A DNA stretch of 41,544 nucleotides from contig CAADYR010000005.1 in assembly GCA_900753305.1 (NCBI GenBank), positions 1-41,544 of the forward strand. Direction: 5' to 3'. Below, piece by piece: positions 23,971-31,747 of this stretch (positions are counted from its first letter, which is position 1; the number at the start of each line of letters is the position of its first letter). Position numbers and translations under genes: made by a program. Under the pieces are notes generated by a model, which worked only from the letters and a program-made list of their open reading frames with translations, searched no databases and was not told the origin of the DNA. This stretch comes from Lachnospiraceae bacterium (GTDB lineage: Bacteria > Bacillota > Clostridia > Lachnospirales > Lachnospiraceae).

Positions 23971-24911
23971 CAGAGTACCTTCTTTCCTGTTAATGGATCT
24001 GTAATTTCCAACAGTGCCAGAATTAGAGCCATACGGATGTATTTACCATTCTGGACCTGCTCAAAATAAGCAGCTCTTTTATCATTATCTACATCAGTTG
24101 AAATCTCATCTACTCTTGGTAAAGGGTGAAGGACGGGCATGTCTTCTTTTGCCAGAGTTAATTTTGACTTGTTAAGAATATAAGTATCTTTCAGACGGAT
24201 ATAGTCTTCTTCATTGAAGAAGCGCTCTTTTTGAACTCTGGTCATATAAAGGACATCAAGTTTTGGAAGGGTTTCTTCAAGGCCGGACACCTCTTCATAA
24301 GGAGTTCTGGTTGGAATCAGTGTTTCTTCTATCAGATAATCCGGTACTCGAAGTTCTTCAGGTGAAATAAAGTAGAATTTGTTACCGGGATAACGAACCA
24401 GGCTGTTGACCAGAGAGTGTACAGTTCTTCCGAATTTTAAATCTCCACAGAACCCTATGGTCAGATTGTCTAAGTGTCCTTTACGATGTCGGATAGTCAT
24501 GAGATCAATGAGTGTTTGTGTGGGATGATTATGCCCTCCATCCCCGGCATTGATAACAGGAACCCTGGCATACATAGATGCCCGGAGAGGGGCGCCCTCC
24601 TTTGGATGACGCATGGCTATGATATCAGAGTAACAGCTTACTACACGCGCAGTGTCTGCTACAGTCTCGCCCTTGGTGGAACTTGACTGTTCTGCACCTG
24701 AGAAACCAAGTGTCTGTCCACCAAGACTTAACATGGCAGATTCAAAAGACAGACGGGTTCTGGTGCTTGGCTCATAGAAAAGAGTGGCAAGTTTTTTACC
24801 GTCAGCAACATGGCAGTATGCATCGGGATATAATGAGATACGTTCTGCCAGGTCCAGTATTCGGGTTGTTTCTTCTTCTGTTAGATCAAGTGGATCAATT
24901 AAATGTCTCAT
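23970..24911 (-). CDS. pyrB: Aspartate carbamoyltransferase catalytic subunit
   Basis: 313 residues from the ATG at 24911. This start is chosen over an ATG 6 nt earlier because AAGGAG is then 7 nt away rather than 1. It also forms an ATGA overlap with the purA stop. It makes carbamoyl-aspartate in UMP synthesis. Carbamoyl-phosphate site motifs: FYEPSTRTRLSFE (about 46-58), then SSSTKGET, GDGGHNHPTQTLIDL and VLHPLPRVDE. It forms a pyrB-pyrI pair. Confidence 0.97.
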   Translation of the reverse strand: MRHLIDPLDLTEEETTRILDLAERISLYPDAYCHVADGKKLATLFYEPSTRTRLSFESAMLSLGGQTLGFSGAEQSSSTKGETVADTARVVSCYSDIIAMRHPKEGAPLRASMYARVPVINAGDGGHNHPTQTLIDLMTIRHRKGHLDNLTIGFCGDLKFGRTVHSLVNSLVRYPGNKFYFISPEELRVPDYLIEETLIPTRTPYEEVSGLEETLPKLDVLYMTRVQKERFFNEEDYIRLKDTYILNKSKLTLAKEDMPVLHPLPRVDEISTDVDNDKRAAYFEQVQNGKYIRMALILALLEITDPLTGKKVL

Positions 24912-26209
24912 AACCATTCTCCTTTAGTTAAATATTGATTTCGTTCTGCCCCGACAGAAATAAACTGAATCTGATGATGAAGCAGTTGTTCCAGCTTTTC
25001 AATATATGATTTTGCATTATCCGGCAATTCGTTATAAGAGCGGCAGGCAGATATATCACTATTCCATCCGGGCATCATTTCGATTACCGGTGTATAATCC
25101 TCCAGGTTTTCCATAGGATCAAACTCTTCCATTTGAATATTATCCTTTTTGTATCCTGTAATGACAGGAATCTCTTTCATGGGGCATAATACATCCAATT
25201 TGGTCAGGGCGATGATATCAGCATTTTGACATTTCAGTCCATACCTGCTGGCAACGGCATCAAAAGGACCCACCCGGCGTGGGCGACCGGTGGCAGCACC
25301 GTATTCTCCACCGGACTGACGTAATTTTTCCTGCCATGCTTCGGACATTGCTTTTTCGGCAACAAAGGGACCCGCACCGACACAGGTTGAATATGCTTTC
25401 AGAACACCGACAACATGATCAAGAGCCTGTTCCGGAATACCGGCACCAATTGGACCATATGCGGAAATAGTTGAAGAACTCGAGGTATAAGGAAAAATTC
25501 CATAATCGATATCTCTCATTGCACCAAGCTGGGCTTCTAATACGACTTTTTTATCAGCGCGGAGTGCTGTGTTCAGATAATCACCGGTGTCTGTAATATA
25601 TGTAGCGAACTGCTGGGCCTGTTTTTCACACCAGGATAAAAGTGCAGGGTACGACATAGGCTCCTGATGATAGCAGCCTGCCAGTTCCAGGTTCTTTGCA
25701 TCCAGCATGGTTTTGAGTCTGGCTTTTATGTTTTCTTCATCCAGATGAAGCAGATCGCCCAGGCGAATTGTTTTTTTACGGTATTTATCACTATAGGCAT
25801 AAGCAATTCCACGACGTGTAGAGCCAAAAGCGGAGCCGGTTCTTGCGAGTCTGTTTTCTTCCAGTTCATCCTGAATTTTATGCCATGGCATAGAAATTGT
25901 AGCTCTTTTTGAGAGTTTTAGATGCTCAGGATTGACAGAAATCCCTTTGTCCTGTATTTGTGAGATTTCATGGGAGAGATGTTCCAGATCCACTACCATT
26001 CCGTCGCCAAGGACACATACAACATCAGGATGTAATATGCCGGATGGAAGAAGATTTAATACGAATTTACCCTGATCTGTAACAACGGTGTGGCCTGCAT
26101 TGTTGCCTCCCTGATAACGAACTACAATATCTGCATGTTCTGCCAACAAATCGATGACACGGCCTTTACCTTCGTCACCCCAATTAATTCCTGTTACTGC
26201 TGTAAGCAT
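24908..26209 (-). CDS. purA: Adenylosuccinate synthetase
   Basis: 433 residues, full length. It joins IMP and aspartate using GTP, the first step from IMP to AMP. Motifs: NWGDEGKGRVIDLLAEHADIV at the start, RYQGGNNAGHTVV, GSTRRGIAYAYSDKY, TGRPRRVGPFDAVA and a C-terminal TKLDVL. AAGGAGG lies about 7 nt before the ATG. Its last codons contain the pyrB ribosome site and start, so purA and pyrB are translationally linked. Only 32 bp separate it from the upstream exporter gene and no promoter is obvious there. Confidence 0.97.
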   Translation of the reverse strand: MLTAVTGINWGDEGKGRVIDLLAEHADIVVRYQGGNNAGHTVVTDQGKFVLNLLPSGILHPDVVCVLGDGMVVDLEHLSHEISQIQDKGISVNPEHLKLSKRATISMPWHKIQDELEENRLARTGSAFGSTRRGIAYAYSDKYRKKTIRLGDLLHLDEENIKARLKTMLDAKNLELAGCYHQEPMSYPALLSWCEKQAQQFATYITDTGDYLNTALRADKKVVLEAQLGAMRDIDYGIFPYTSSSSTISAYGPIGAGIPEQALDHVVGVLKAYSTCVGAGPFVAEKAMSEAWQEKLRQSGGEYGAATGRPRRVGPFDAVASRYGLKCQNADIIALTKLDVLCPMKEIPVITGYKKDNIQMEEFDPMENLEDYTPVIEMMPGWNSDISACRSYNELPDNAKSYIEKLEQLLHHQIQFISVGAERNQYLTKGEWL

Positions 26210-26241
26210 TGTATTTCCTCCTTATAATAAAGTATAGTAAT

Positions 26242-27582
26242 TCAGGTACAAAATCTGAACGTACGATCAGTTAATATTCTTGCAAAGATCAATCCCAAAG
26301 GAAGCATGATAATGATCATGATCGCAGATGTAAACCATGAAACAGCTTCTGTCAGGGACATGATCCCGAAATTGTAAATGGCACGGTATAAATAGAGTCC
26401 CGGAACCATGATCACGATAGAAGGTACAGTTAAAGATATTCTTGGATAACCATTGTTCTTTTTGATCTCAGATGCCAGTAGTCCGGCTGATAAAGCTCCG
26501 ATAAATGCAGCCGCAGCCGGAGGCATATCAGTAAAGTCAATGAGTTCCAGCCGAAATGTATTGGCAACAGCACCAATCAGGGCTGCAGTGGCGGACATGG
26601 GAATGGTACTGTTGAACATAATAGAGAATCCGAATACTCCGCAGAAGCTTGCGATGATACGCAGGCACAGGAGCAGAAGTGGATTCAGAGTCATTGATGT
26701 AAATGACAACGGTTGAAGATTTAATAAAAGGGCCATGATCCAGGCAAACATTGTCGCAACAAGGATAATAATAATGGCGTAGGTAAGTCTTTCAAGGCCA
26801 GAACGGAGATCCAGCTTGGCAAGGTCAATTCCGCTGGTTATAAAAGGAAATCCGGGAATAATGAATAAGATAGAGCAAATATATCCTGCTTCATGAAAAG
26901 CCGGTAAATGGAATAGTACCTCGGCAAGTTTAAGACACAGTGCATAGGCCAGACATGCTGCAGAAATGGACATTGCGATATTCAAAAACAAAGTATAATG
27001 ATGTTTGATTAGTTTAGTACGGACCACATTTCCTATTCCGGCAGCGATAAATGCAAGGACCATTTCCACCAATCCGCCGCCAAGCAGGAATGTAAATGCA
27101 CAACATGCAAGGGCTGCGGCCAATCCAAGTATAGTGGGAGAATAGAGCGCATGGATTTTTTCAATGTCATCTAAGCGTTTATGAATTTCTTCTCCGGTTA
27201 AATGTGCTTCTTCCCTTGGAAAGTTATTGACAAATTGTTCCATTCTGTTAAGTTTGGAGGTGTTTACACCGGTATTCGCAATACTTAATGACTGGGAAAC
27301 GCAGTCACTTCCATCAAAACAGTTAAATTCAATAGACATTAAACCAACGTCAACTGTACAGGTTACACCTAACTCTTTTGACAATCGATTCATGGAAGTA
27401 CGGACACGCCAGGCACCGGTTCCGCAGGAGAGCATGATCAGGCCTACTCTGCCTATAACAGATGCCTTTTCAATCAATCCCGCGTTATTGATCAACACAT
27501 TACTGTCCTTTTTGGCATAATCATGCCAGGGAATCTCCATATGATTTTTTTCCATAATTTCTGTATATTCATTTCTTTGCAT
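26242..27582 (-). CDS. ThrE-like threonine/serine exporter (fused YjjP-YjjB type)
   Basis: 446 residues from the ATG at 27582, with AGAGGA 8 nt upstream. Longer versions would need a TTG start inside the preceding gene. The N-terminal cytoplasmic part (about 1-130) contains GRVGLIMLSCGTGAWRVRTSM, a DUF1212/ThrE hallmark. About ten membrane helices follow. The first bundle (about 135-270) is YjjP-like, with FIIPGFPFITSGIDLAKLDLRSGLERL. The second (about 275-440) is YjjB/DUF3815-like, with VPGLYLYRAIY. Family members export threonine and serine using the proton gradient. It overlaps the upstream gene by 14 nt. Confidence 0.9.
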   Translation of the reverse strand: MQRNEYTEIMEKNHMEIPWHDYAKKDSNVLINNAGLIEKASVIGRVGLIMLSCGTGAWRVRTSMNRLSKELGVTCTVDVGLMSIEFNCFDGSDCVSQSLSIANTGVNTSKLNRMEQFVNNFPREEAHLTGEEIHKRLDDIEKIHALYSPTILGLAAALACCAFTFLLGGGLVEMVLAFIAAGIGNVVRTKLIKHHYTLFLNIAMSISAACLAYALCLKLAEVLFHLPAFHEAGYICSILFIIPGFPFITSGIDLAKLDLRSGLERLTYAIIIILVATMFAWIMALLLNLQPLSFTSMTLNPLLLLCLRIIASFCGVFGFSIMFNSTIPMSATAALIGAVANTFRLELIDFTDMPPAAAAFIGALSAGLLASEIKKNNGYPRISLTVPSIVIMVPGLYLYRAIYNFGIMSLTEAVSWFTSAIMIIIMLPLGLIFARILTDRTFRFCT

Positions 27583-28330
27583 ATATGATTTCCTCTGCTT
27601 TGGCAACGTGTTTTTCCAGATTCTTCAAAAAAATGGAATTTGGAAGAAAAATACCGATTTCATCATACCGCTTATTATGTTCTACCAGTGAATCCTGACC
27701 ATAGAAAATATATGCCATTGGAAGATTTTTCTCCAATTCGATCATAAGATCCCATACTGCATAGTAGGCCTCTGCTTCAGTTTCCTTTAGTTTTACAGTA
27801 TCTGGCAGCTCACGGATCAATAGTACACCGGTATTTTCCTCGATGACCTGCTGTTCTATGTCCATTTCATCTGATGCATAGGAGTGACTGTAGCAGTACG
27901 CCTGGGCAAGATATATATTTTGCTGATTTCCCAGATCCTGATATACTTCATAAAAATGCCTGTATTCTTTTTCGTGGATCGTATTCTTATATTCAGGCAG
28001 CAAAGCCCCTTTATTATCGGTCATGATCGTGGGATTTTGTTTACCATCAGCGTTGAAACGATATGGAATCAGAAAAGAATTTCTTAATAGATCAAATAGT
28101 GTGTTTTGACAGATTGCCATAAGAAATGCAGACAGATCTTTATTGTTATAAGAATTAAATAATGCCTGTGTGAATTCTTTGGGAGAAAGAGGAGTTTCAA
28201 CTTCATCATTGCAGAATAAATTCCGGCAAAATGTTTCCTGAAGTTTTTCACATGCCCATGAATCATTTAAGATTTTCCTGAATAGCATGTCTGTTCGTTC
28301 TTCTCTTGGGAAAATTGTTTTTTCACTCAT
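27569..28330 (-). CDS. Unknown 253-residue cytoplasmic protein coupled to the ThrE-like exporter
   Basis: I do not recognise the family. The ATG at 28330 has AAGGAAGG about 7 nt upstream; an extra in-frame TTG two codons earlier is less likely. No signal peptide or membrane helix is visible. It is predicted mostly helical and acidic, with a moderately conserved-looking core (KEYRHFYEVYQDLGNQQNIY). A Glu/Leu-rich ELPDTVKLKETEAEAYYAVW segment is near 190. It ends within the exporter gene start, so the two are co-translated. The divergent LysR gene and shared control region suggest a regulated amino-acid efflux module. Confidence 0.75.
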   Translation of the reverse strand: MSEKTIFPREERTDMLFRKILNDSWACEKLQETFCRNLFCNDEVETPLSPKEFTQALFNSYNNKDLSAFLMAICQNTLFDLLRNSFLIPYRFNADGKQNPTIMTDNKGALLPEYKNTIHEKEYRHFYEVYQDLGNQQNIYLAQAYCYSHSYASDEMDIEQQVIEENTGVLLIRELPDTVKLKETEAEAYYAVWDLMIELEKNLPMAYIFYGQDSLVEHNKRYDEIGIFLPNSIFLKNLEKHVAKAEEIIYAKK

Positions 28331-28368
28331 TTTCAAACCTTCCTTTCTTGTTTTTTTGATTCGGATGA

Positions 28369-28397
28369 ATTATACTATGTGGGTAGAAATAAGTAAA
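28369..28397 (-). promoter_or_regulatory. Sigma-A promoter of the unknown-thrE-(purA-pyrBI) chain
   Basis: Minus strand: TTTACT (28397-28392), 17-nt spacer, perfect TATAAT (28374-28369). It lies 39 nt before the start at 28330. Confidence 0.75.
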
Positions 28398-28403
28398 AAC
28401 TAT

Positions 28404-28442
28404 AATTGATATGGCAGGAATGATAAATTGATATATCAGGAA
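28404..28442. promoter_or_regulatory. 17-bp direct repeat, candidate LysR operator
   Basis: AATTGATATGGCAGGAA (28404-28420) and AATTGATATATCAGGAA (28426-28442) differ at two bases and are spaced 22 bp apart, two helical turns. They lie immediately upstream of the -35 of the minus-strand promoter, an activator position. The second copy overlaps the LysR ribosome site. Confidence 0.55.
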
Positions 28443-28450
28443 AGACGAAA

Positions 28451-29341
28451 ATGAATGTAAACTTCGAATATTATAAGATTTTCTATTATGTAGCTAAATA
28501 TCGAAACTTTACAAAAGCGGCACAGGTACTGGAAAACAGTCAGCCTAATATTACAAGAGCAATGAATTGCCTGGAGCAACAGATACACACTACATTGTTT
28601 GTGAGAACGAACCGTGGCGTTCAATTAACGCCAGAAGGAGAGAAGCTCTATACGCATGTATCAGCAGCTATGGTACAGCTTATGACTGCGGAGGAAGAAC
28701 TGGCTGACAGTACAGGACTATCGCATGGGAGCATTGCGATAGGAGCCAGCGAGACTGCATTGAATATATTCCTTTTGGATAAGTTAAAAGCTTTTCATAT
28801 GACATATCCGGGAATCAGGCTAAAAATATATAATCATTCTACCCCGGAGGCAATAGAGGCTGTAAAAAGTGGTAAGATAGACTTTGCTGTGGTTTCTACT
28901 CCTGCAGCAGTGGAAATGCCTTTAAAAACGGTTATGCTGCAATCTTTTCAGGAAATTCTGGTAGGGGGAACGACATTTACAGCGTTAGGCAGTCAGGAAC
29001 TTTCCCTGGAGGAATTAAAGAACTATCCTCTGATCTGCCTTGGAAAAGAAACCATGACATTTCAGTTTTATAACAGTTTTTTTCTTTCACATGGACTGGA
29101 ATTGATACCAGATACGGAAACTGCGACAACAGATCAGATACTTCCATTAGTAAAATGTGAACTGGGGCTGGCTTTTCTGCCGGAGCCTATGGCAAGAGAA
29201 TCAATCAGGAAACGTGAGATTGTGCAGATTTCTTTGAAAGAAAATATACCGGAAAGAAATATATGCATGGTATATGACTGGCAGCATCCGCTTAATTCAG
29301 CAGCAAGGCAGTTAAAGAAGATAATTCTGGAAAGTAAATAG
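28451..29341 (+). CDS. LysR-family regulator divergent from the ThrE-like operon
   Basis: 296 residues. The N-terminal HTH (MNVNFEYYKIFYYVAKYRNFTKAAQVLENSQPNITRAM) is followed by a typical effector domain. Divergent placement 120 bp from the unknown-thrE promoter, with a direct repeat between, is the classic arrangement for a LysR activator of the neighbouring operon. The co-inducer might be threonine or another amino acid (inference). TCAGGAAAG precedes the ATG. Confidence 0.9.
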   Translation: MNVNFEYYKIFYYVAKYRNFTKAAQVLENSQPNITRAMNCLEQQIHTTLFVRTNRGVQLTPEGEKLYTHVSAAMVQLMTAEEELADSTGLSHGSIAIGASETALNIFLLDKLKAFHMTYPGIRLKIYNHSTPEAIEAVKSGKIDFAVVSTPAAVEMPLKTVMLQSFQEILVGGTTFTALGSQELSLEELKNYPLICLGKETMTFQFYNSFFLSHGLELIPDTETATTDQILPLVKCELGLAFLPEPMARESIRKREIVQISLKENIPERNICMVYDWQHPLNSAARQLKKIILESK

Positions 29342-29392
29342 AAAATGATTTTACAAAAATGGAGAACTACAGCGGGTATGGTTATAAATTAC

Positions 29393-29421
29393 TTGATATG
29401 TAGTTTTGAATACTATATAAT
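29393..29421 (+). promoter_or_regulatory. Sigma-A promoter of the DUF1836 gene
   Basis: TTGATA (29393-29398), 17-nt spacer, perfect TATAAT (29416-29421). Confidence 0.82.
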
Positions 29422-29470
29422 ATAAGCTATAAAATAAATGATAATTTAGCAGAAAGGCATGGTTATAACG

Positions 29471-30082
29471 ATGCATATTGACACAAATGATTTATTGGAA
29501 AGTATATTAGCAAGTTTTGACAGAATAGATTATGTGAAATCACAGGATATTCCCAATATAGATCTTTATATGGATCAGGTAACGACATTCATGGACAAGA
29601 ATCTGCGTAAGTCAGCCCGTTATCCGGAGGATGATAAGGTGATGACCAAGACCATGATCAATAATTATGCCAAAAACGATCTGCTGCCGCCGCCGATCAA
29701 GAAGAAATACTCCAAGGAACATGTATTGGTATTGATCTTTATTTACTATTATAAAGGAATCCTGTCTATCAGTGATATTCAGACATTGTTGCAGCCAATA
29801 ACAAGCCAGTTCTTTCAGACAGAAGATGATTTTAATATTGCTTCTATATATGATGAAGTATTTGGACTGGAAAAAGAACAGATCGATATGCTCAAAAAAG
29901 ATGTTATGGAGAAATACAACTGTTCTTCCAAAACTTTTGAGGATGCACCGGAAGAGAATAAAGAATTTCTGAAACTGTTCTCTTTTATCTGTCTGCTGAG
30001 TTTTGATGTATATATGAAAAAAATGCTCATAGAAAAACTGATCGATGAAATGAAAGAGACAAAAGATAAAAAAGAAAAATAA
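29471..30082 (+). CDS. DUF1836 family protein
   Basis: 203 residues from the ATG at 29471; an in-frame ATG at 29459 (four residues earlier) is also possible. AGAAAGG lies 1 nt from the first and 13 nt from the second, so the choice is uncertain. The core motif of DUF1836 is clear: VMTKTMINNYAKNDLLPPPI, then KKYSKEHVLVLIFIYYYKG, an HTH-like region resembling MerR-type DNA-binding domains. The C-terminal half is helical with a hydrophobic stretch (LFSFICLLSFDVYMKKMLI). It is probably a transcriptional regulator; the targets are unknown. A strong promoter lies upstream. Confidence 0.85.
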   Translation: MHIDTNDLLESILASFDRIDYVKSQDIPNIDLYMDQVTTFMDKNLRKSARYPEDDKVMTKTMINNYAKNDLLPPPIKKKYSKEHVLVLIFIYYYKGILSISDIQTLLQPITSQFFQTEDDFNIASIYDEVFGLEKEQIDMLKKDVMEKYNCSSKTFEDAPEENKEFLKLFSFICLLSFDVYMKKMLIEKLIDEMKETKDKKEK

Positions 30083-30092
30083 CTGATAAAAC

Positions 30093-30121
30093 TTGAAAAT
30101 GTCTGTTAATTGAACTATACT
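30093..30121 (+). promoter_or_regulatory. Sigma-A promoter for the 129-residue protein gene
   Basis: TTGAAA (30093-30098), 17-nt spacer, TATACT (30116-30121). Confidence 0.72.
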
Positions 30122-30145
30122 GGAATAGGACAAGGAGGCATTTCT

Positions 30146-30535
30146 ATGATGATATCAGGAATTACAGGAATATCAGGAATGGGAAACTACAGAATCTCAT
30201 CCATTCATGGCAATCCTTATACGTTAAATCCGGTATCCAGAATTGATGACGATACAACACAGTCCGGTAAGGCTCTTGTGATCGCTGCACCACAGCAGAA
30301 AGATGATCTGTATGTCAAAGATTATGGAAATCTGGAAAGTACCGGCAGTACAGCCACGGGTGATTTTGCTGAGATGCTTGGCATTCAGGAAGATATGCTG
30401 AATACTCAGGCAGAACAGACACAATCACAGTCACAAAGTACAGCCGCATCCTATTATAATGATATGATAGGTTTAATGGGTTATCAGAATCAGATAAGAG
30501 AACAGTTAGGAACATCCTTTATTCCATTTGAATAA
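30146..30535 (+). CDS. Small protein of unknown function
   Basis: 129 residues from the ATG at 30146, selected by AAGGAGG 7 nt upstream; a longer frame would begin inside the promoter. The N-terminus is Ile/Gly/Ser-rich (MMISGITGISGMGNYRISSI). The middle is polar. A Gln/Ser/Thr-rich stretch (QAEQTQSQSQSTAASYYN) precedes a short C-terminal helix (MIGLMGYQNQIREQLGTSFI). There is no signal peptide or membrane helix. It is reminiscent in style of the small protein at 1243-1716, but I cannot show homology. It has its own promoter and terminator. Confidence 0.75.
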   Translation: MMISGITGISGMGNYRISSIHGNPYTLNPVSRIDDDTTQSGKALVIAAPQQKDDLYVKDYGNLESTGSTATGDFAEMLGIQEDMLNTQAEQTQSQSQSTAASYYNDMIGLMGYQNQIREQLGTSFIPFE

Positions 30536-30549
30536 TGAATGAAACCTCA

Positions 30550-30586
30550 AAAGCACGAAACAGGCATAATGTTTCGTGCTTTTTTG
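30550..30586 (+). terminator. Terminator
   Basis: AAAGCACGAAAC (30550-30561) pairs perfectly with GTTTCGTGCTTT (30571-30582), followed by a T run. Confidence 0.9.
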
Positions 30587-30687
30587 CATATATGAAGTAC
30601 AGAATGGTGCCATAACGTGATCAGGACACACTTTTATCACAATTTCTACAAATTTTCATCACACATTAAACATACAATGTACCATAT

Positions 30688-30712
30688 CGGTAATTAACAC
30701 AGTGAATTACCG
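30688..30712. promoter_or_regulatory. Inverted repeat upstream of the GldA-like operon
   Basis: CGGTAATT (30688-30695) and AATTACCG (30705-30712) form an 8-bp inverted repeat around a 9-nt centre in the leader of the ABC operon. No clear promoter is seen nearby; an operator or leader hairpin is possible. Confidence 0.35.
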
Positions 30713-30787
30713 GATAAAACAGCGGCGATTCCCACACCTACAGAAAGGCACATAGTAGGGAGGAACTGCAAGAGGAGGACATTTGAC

Positions 30788-31747
30788 GTGATAGAAGTAG
30801 AGAATCTGACAAAGAAATATGGCAATCATGTAGCGGTTGACAATTTGTCCTTTCGTGTCGAGAGAGGTATGATCTACGGCTTCCTTGGACCGAATGGAGC
30901 CGGTAAAAGTACAACAATGAATATGATGACCGGATATATCGCAGCAACAAGTGGAACTGTGAAGATCAATGGATATGATATTCTGAAAAATCCGGAACAG
31001 GCGAAGAAAAGCATAGGCTATCTGCCGGAACTGCCGCCTGTATATCAGGACATGACTGTCTATGAATATCTGAAGTTCGTTGCCGAACTGAAGAAAGTAA
31101 AAAAGGCAGAACAAAAGGCACAGATAGAAGATGTTATGAAACAGACGCGGATAGAAGATGTGAAGAATCGTCTGATCAAGAATCTTTCCAAAGGCTATAA
31201 ACAGAGAGTAGGTCTGGCACAGGCGATCATTGGTTATCCGGAAGTCATTATTCTGGATGAGCCTACTGTTGGACTGGATCCAAAACAGATTATTGAAATC
31301 CGGGAACTGATCAAGGAACTTGCAAAGAAACATACAATTATCCTTAGTTCTCATATCTTATCAGAGGTCAGTGCAGTCTGCGATCATATCATGATCATTT
31401 CCAAAGGCAAGCTGGTGGCAAGTGATACACCAGAAGGACTGATGGCCCTGCTAAAGGGTGGCAGACAGATGAAACTGTCCGTACTTGGAGAACAATATCA
31501 GGTAGAAGAATTATTAAAGAATATTGAACAGATCAAAGATTTCTCTTTCCAGCCGCCTAAGTCTGAGGGCTGGGTCAGTGTAAATATCAGAACAGAGGAT
31601 ACACAGGACATCAGAGTTGAATTGTTCCACAGACTTGCGGCAGCAGATCTGCCGATCATGGAACTGAGTCTGTCAGAAAAGTCATTAGAGGATGTATTCT
31701 TAGAGTTGACGGGCGAGGAGGAGAAAGAAAATGAAGGCAATATTTAA
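30788..31747 (+). CDS. GldA-like ABC transporter ATP-binding protein
   Basis: 319 residues. The start codon is GTG, with AGAGGAGG 8 nt upstream. Walker A GPNGAGKST is at 34-42. The signature is LSKGYKQRVGLAQAI near 138 (SKG in place of SGG) and Walker B VIILDEPTVGLD near 152. The H-loop is in LSSHIL near 187, and an ABC-2-type C-terminal extension carries LEDVFLELTGEE. The family (GldA/NatA/CcmA-like) drives export or gliding-related complexes. It overlaps the permease gene by 17 nt. Confidence 0.92.
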   Translation: MIEVENLTKKYGNHVAVDNLSFRVERGMIYGFLGPNGAGKSTTMNMMTGYIAATSGTVKINGYDILKNPEQAKKSIGYLPELPPVYQDMTVYEYLKFVAELKKVKKAEQKAQIEDVMKQTRIEDVKNRLIKNLSKGYKQRVGLAQAIIGYPEVIILDEPTVGLDPKQIIEIRELIKELAKKHTIILSSHILSEVSAVCDHIMIISKGKLVASDTPEGLMALLKGGRQMKLSVLGEQYQVEELLKNIEQIKDFSFQPPKSEGWVSVNIRTEDTQDIRVELFHRLAAADLPIMELSLSEKSLEDVFLELTGEEEKENEGNI

